Assembly: GCA_903828455.1 (NCBI GenBank)
Contig: CAIKMJ010000012.1
Coordinates: 1-64,000 of the forward strand
Direction: 5' to 3'
Length of the DNA stretch: 64,000 bases
From: an uncultured Acidobacteriia bacterium
Lineage (GTDB): Bacteria > Acidobacteriota > Terriglobia > Bryobacterales > Bryobacteraceae
Program-made: the position numbers and the translations under genes
Shown: positions 61,901-64,000 of the stretch, piece after piece
Layout of the letters: each line of letters opens with the position of its first letter
Numbering within the stretch: position 1 is the stretch's first letter
Notes under the pieces: model-generated
Database searches by the model: none
What the model saw: the letters and a program-made list of their open reading frames with translations, nothing else
Told to the model about the DNA's origin: nothing

Positions 61901-62226
61901 TGCAGGCCGTCGGAACACTCGGCAATCTGGGGCGGACTACGGTCGTTGGCCCCGCCTACCGGAACATGGCACTGGGCCTGTTGAAGGATACGAGGATTTC
62001 AAAGGTTTCCGAATTGTTCGACGTTCAGTTCCGCGCCGAGATTGCCAACCTGTTCAATCACCCCAATCTGAACCTCAACGGGAACGGCGCCAGCAACGCC
62101 ACGCAGATCTTCCTCAATGGCGGCACGGCGACCACGCCCGCTGCGCTCAATCCCATCGCCGGCCAGATATCTAATCAAGTCGGCTCCGGCCGTAGCATCA
62201 CCCTGGCTCTCAAGGTGATCTTCTAG
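58990..62226 (+). CDS. Oar-like outer-membrane protein
   Basis: This 1078-residue protein has a signal peptide (LAFAAFVLAISAPSLFGQ) and a carboxypeptidase-regulatory-like domain (about 34-115: ISGTVTDASGATVVGASVAV, RAPEVVIGNYEVRVTHPGF). The linker VTVDSVVSQVDTSTT, the plug motif IADLPMGTARNFVDLINLAP and a barrel (LTLNIGMRYEWAANP) follow, ending in ITLALKVIF. AGGGAG lies about eight bases before the ATG. It is divergent from its closest relative in the window, the 55421 receptor, so the pair may share regulation. Confidence 0.88.
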   Translation: MQRTTRTRHYLAFAAFVLAISAPSLFGQTSSSTISGTVTDASGATVVGASVAVKNLDTGVTENLTSNSAGLYRAPEVVIGNYEVRVTHPGFETVVRAGIQTSVGEESIVDIVLPVGQASQVVTVDSVVSQVDTSTTALSVTFDQQQIADLPMGTARNFVDLINLAPGVASIQGGGNVYGQQANYTVSGSRPTGLGFLIDSTNLTTFNGKSAGSGATGFSPGIEALSQFQVLTNTYTAQFGGNGIVVNAASKSGTNTFHGSAYTFLSNSALNARGEFDSVVLPGQTVAKVPPSRTIVAGGTIGGPIKKNKLFFFLNYEATRQAVSSTSINQNVPDANAKLGYLPCKIAGTSFGCNAATGLAYVGFAQGIQPIMNLLPTAQVLSLSNGLPTGLGVETQLNPQVNHDNYTLGRLDYTLSDRDTIFLRVIGEQAYRLQTDAVGVFTEKDATSNWYATLEERHTISPSMINLARVSFLRPQETGTQNTPSFPPLQLIPGSTLDAQFSIVNTTLGPAKTVPFNLTQDGYQGMDDVIWTRGAHSVKFGAAMTYTQDFAEEVNAPGGAITFSTMLTFLQGLPGKLNAPVPGQNYANRDMTERLVTPYIHDEWKVSRRLTLNIGMRYEWAANPSERRNNFWNFPSPTTNKTWVQIPTAFANNPTNKNFAPRFGFAFDPFSDHKTSIRGGFGIFYDVMTGHIILPSYFGSFPFTSVNVNTAPWPNPYQIFLNPVTPPTPTLTAGLLYGNGKTSTPYAMQFNMNVQRDIYKGTIMTVAYVGSRGVHLLQTVDMNPALLINGVFGTLASNGNTTPNPRVNASLSGLGMRQTTGNSDYNALQVSVTRRFANHFSSQISYAYSRSLDYGSSFSQDTAIGNNVQIEDPYNTKLDRGRSTFDRTQVFRTNTVYELPFTKNQFVKGWKLTGVWTMNTGAPTTVYTGFDRSGLSGNSGGVNRPNFVAGCSVYPAQPNIAEWFNPGCYSLQAVGTLGNLGRTTVVGPAYRNMALGLLKDTRISKVSELFDVQFRAEIANLFNHPNLNLNGNGASNATQIFLNGGTATTPAALNPIAGQISNQVGSGRSITLALKVIF

Positions 62227-62339
62227 AACGACCAGTCGTCACGCGCTTGCGGCGGCTGCACAAGCCGCCCGCATCGCGTGCGGTCCTGTACGCAGTAAAA
62301 AGCGGAATAACTTCGGGCAATTGTAACTTCAGAACACAG

Positions 62340-62367
62340 CGGCCGCTTTCGGGCGGCCGTTTCCTTT
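62340..62367 (+). terminator. Terminator between the 58990 receptor and the PEP-CTERM gene
   Basis: CGGCCGC pairs perfectly with GCGGCCG around a 6-base loop, followed by TTTCCTTT. It lies about 114 bases after the receptor stop and faces the convergent PEP-CTERM gene. Confidence 0.65.
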
Positions 62368-62380
62368 GCCCCGTGATTGC

Positions 62381-63037
62381 TCAGGCGGAGTATTGCCGCG
62401 CGAACTTACGCAGCCCGGCAAGAAGAGCAAATCCTCCGGCGGCAAATACGAACGTCGCCGGCTCCGGTACTGTGGAATTTCCGGTGATTAAGTTAGCCGT
62501 GTACACGTGGCTGGTGGAGCAGCCCGGGCAGGGGTCGTACACAAAGATGCCGTTGACCGGTTCCACTTCAAAATCGGCAGTGGCCATCAGTGTGGAGTAC
62601 GCGGGATAGCAACTCTGGTCGCTGCTCCCCAGGGTATTGCATCCCACGTTGTCGAGAATGATCTGCGTCGCGCCGTACGCGGATATCTGACCGTTGTGGT
62701 CTGTGAATTCGATAATCTGCGTCCAGTCCGCCTCGTTGGAATCGGAACTGCCGTAAAAATTATTGATATCGGTGACTATATTTGCCGGCTGATTGCTCAG
62801 CACAACGTAGCCCGACGTGATCGGATCGCTCGCGGAATTCCAGGTTGCGGGAAACGGAACCACTACATTGTTCCCGTTAAAGTTTCCATTTACATCCGAG
62901 GGATAAAGATTACAGGTAAATCCGCCGGCCCCGTTAGACGGGGTGATCAGGCTGCAACTGGACAGAGGAATGTTGCCGGCCCTCAAAAACAGAGTGCTGA
63001 ACAGGAACACTGCACTTGTTTGGAGTAATCTTCGCAT
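62381..63037 (-). CDS. PEP-CTERM sorted exported protein
   Basis: This 218-residue protein has a signal peptide (LLQTSAVFLFSTLFLRAG) and a beta-rich extracellular domain with paired cysteines (CSLITPSNGAGGFTC, DNVGCNTLGSSDQSC, DPCPGCS). It ends in a PEP-CTERM signal: VPEPATF, a hydrophobic helix and the basic RKFARQ. Exosortase would process it. A GAGGATGG stretch precedes the ATG. Its sequence is unrelated to the other PEP-CTERM protein at 32591 apart from the sorting signal. The ligand or role is unknown. Confidence 0.85.
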   Translation of the reverse strand: MRRLLQTSAVFLFSTLFLRAGNIPLSSCSLITPSNGAGGFTCNLYPSDVNGNFNGNNVVVPFPATWNSASDPITSGYVVLSNQPANIVTDINNFYGSSDSNEADWTQIIEFTDHNGQISAYGATQIILDNVGCNTLGSSDQSCYPAYSTLMATADFEVEPVNGIFVYDPCPGCSTSHVYTANLITGNSTVPEPATFVFAAGGFALLAGLRKFARQYSA

Positions 63038-63534
63038 TCATCCATCCTCGTAGTCATTCAATAAACTGGTTGCTCACCAGTAATTCGTTGCTTCTGAGTT
63101 GCCGAGTGACAAACTCGTTAACATATCGATAGCTAACGAAACTCAAGGGTACGGGTGATCGTAATACCACGCAACGGATCCGGTACTGGACCCCTGATGT
63201 AACTAAGAAGCACTTCCGATGCTTTGTCCCGATCCCCGATTGGTCGCGCCGGGTACGTTCCGCCATCGCCTAAGTGATGAAAGTGCGGCGCGCCGGGCAG
63301 GCGGCGTTGCGCATTGGCGCGCCTAAAATACTGAGGCCACGCTGGATAATCATGGCGGTCCCATCTTCCGCATGTTCCGCTTCTGATCGATGATGCGTTT
63401 GCCGCTCTAATTCGATCGTTCGTCCCGCCGAGGAATACTCTGATAACGAATTCCGATGTCGCCTGATAACTTGCCTTGCTCTATAGGCATCCGCCGGGTA
63501 ATGTAACTCACCTGATTTAGCGTCGTGCGCGTCA
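63038..63534. other. Gene-free, probably decayed stretch
   Basis: About 500 bases of lower GC content than the surrounding genes hold only short frames without recognisable motifs. An imperfect palindrome around CGTTAACATATCGATAGCTAACG (AT-rich centre) lies near 63116-63140. The stretch precedes a truncated methyltransferase, so it may be the remains of lost genes. Confidence 0.45.
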
Positions 63535-63844
63535 CGGTGTCGAAGCCATGGACGCCGGCGAGTCGACCCTGAACGCCCTCCGCCTTTTGACAAGCTGCCG
63601 GGAAACCATGCTCGGCGATGGGCGGGTGATTTGCGTCGATGCGCTGCTTCCGCCCATGGGAAATACGGGAGGCGCACCAGCCAAGATGCTGGACCTGGAA
63701 ATGCTTGTGGCGATTACAGGGAAGGAACGAACCGAGGACCAGTGGCGGAGAATGTACGAGGCAGCCGGGCTCAGGATTTCAAAGATCACGCCGCTTCAGG
63801 ATAACTTCGGGGCGAGCATCGTCGAGGGTGTGAAGCGCGAGTAA
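63535..63844 (+). pseudogene. C-terminal fragment of an O-methyltransferase
   Basis: The frame from ATG 63548 to the TAA at 63842 encodes 98 residues that match the last quarter of SAM-dependent O-methyltransferases of the family-2 type. It has STLNALRLLTSCRETMLGDG (helix before the last strands), RVICVDALLPP, KMLDLEMLVAITGKERTEDQ, then the C-terminal RMYEAAGLRISKITP. A full enzyme has about 330-350 residues. The dimerisation and SAM-binding parts are missing, and the catalytic His-Asp-Trp region is scrambled just upstream. It is therefore most likely a pseudogene remnant. Confidence 0.7.
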
Positions 63845-63919
63845 TCGATCTCTGTTGTGCCGGGGCTACATTGCCACGTGCGCGCACGCGCCGCGCACCT
63901 GGCCCTTGGCATTCCGGAC

Positions 63920-64000
63920 CTACTTTTTCAGATCCGCCTGCCAGTTGAGGACCACAGTGATCGGCACTTGTCCTCCTTGCGGGCCCGGCAGCACGGCCAT
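63920..64000 (-). CDS. C-terminal end of a minus-strand protein (partial)
   Basis: The minus-strand frame entering from the window's right edge ends at a TAG (63920-63922). The last residues are VPITVVLNWQADLKK. Endings of this kind (ITVVLNW followed by a short basic tail) are typical of acidobacterial proteins with Tol/PD40-type beta-propeller repeats, often fused to serine/threonine kinases. Only 26 residues are visible, so the identity is a guess. Confidence 0.5.
   Translation of the reverse strand: MAVLPGPQGGQVPITVVLNWQADLKK

Noticed and set aside
10786-62226. SusC/SusD-type polysaccharide utilisation loci
   Set aside because: No SusD-like lipoprotein gene lies beside any receptor and the receptors are Oar-like.
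63038-63534. Insertion sequence remnant next to the methyltransferase fragment
   Set aside because: No transposase motif, paired terminal inverted repeats or target-site duplication could be seen.

Overview
The window looks like a chromosomal segment of an acidobacterium of the Bryobacterales/Solibacteraceae type. It is GC-rich. It carries seven very large Oar-like outer-membrane proteins (carboxypeptidase-regulatory-like domain plus TonB-receptor-like barrel), two secreted phosphatases ending in the C-terminal domain first described from Solibacter (TIGR03437 type), two PEP-CTERM proteins, and a membrane-anchored winged-helix regulator of a kind common in that phylum. I see no tRNA, rRNA, CRISPR array, transposase or phage gene.

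Layout. 1-3.6 kb: the end of an unidentified protein, then a GT39 membrane glycosyltransferase divergent from a GT2-GtrA polyprenyl-phosphate glycosyltransferase. 3.6-8.7 kb: a tight four-gene efflux operon (TolC-like protein, YtcA-like lipoprotein, HlyD/EmrA-type adaptor, FUSC pump; MdtNOP type). 8.7-15.4 kb: two paralogous secreted proteins of unknown function and an NHL-repeat protein around the first Oar-like receptor. 15.5-18.8 kb: a YVTN beta-propeller protein coupled by TAATG to a YHYH-domain protein, then a Tat-type dienelactone hydrolase. 19-28.3 kb: an Oar-like receptor and a tandem pair of TIG/purple-acid-phosphatase-like secreted proteins. 28.5-34.4 kb: two secreted proteins (one DUF5060-type), tsaB, a PEP-CTERM protein and a fatty-acid-hydroxylase-family membrane enzyme. 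34.5-38.8 kb: a complete bufferin-type operon (BufA-like Cys peptide, BufB/MNIO, BufC, DoxX) behind an ECF sigma factor and a membrane anti-sigma factor. 38.9-53.5 kb: a carboxylesterase, a tandem pair of Oar-like receptors, a dicarboxylate symporter, and a prolyl-oligopeptidase-type hydrolase translationally coupled to another receptor. 53.7-62.2 kb: a membrane winged-helix regulator, an orphan Flp pilin and two divergent receptors. 62.3-64 kb: a PEP-CTERM protein, a decayed stretch with a truncated O-methyltransferase, and the end of a minus-strand gene.

The most interesting system is the 34.5-38.8 kb locus. The sigma gene and the bufA-like gene are preceded by near-matching promoter-like elements (GCGTAACTTT, then CGAAGT after a 15-16 base spacer), which suggests an autoregulated sigma/anti-sigma switch driving a modified metal-binding peptide. 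A second striking feature is a 27-bp tandem triplication at the 3' end of the 49127-52516 receptor. It repeats the last nine codons (the outer-membrane insertion signal), and the present stop codon lies inside one repeat. Several other short tandem repeats (11, 16, 16 and 17-18 bp units) sit in intergenic gaps.
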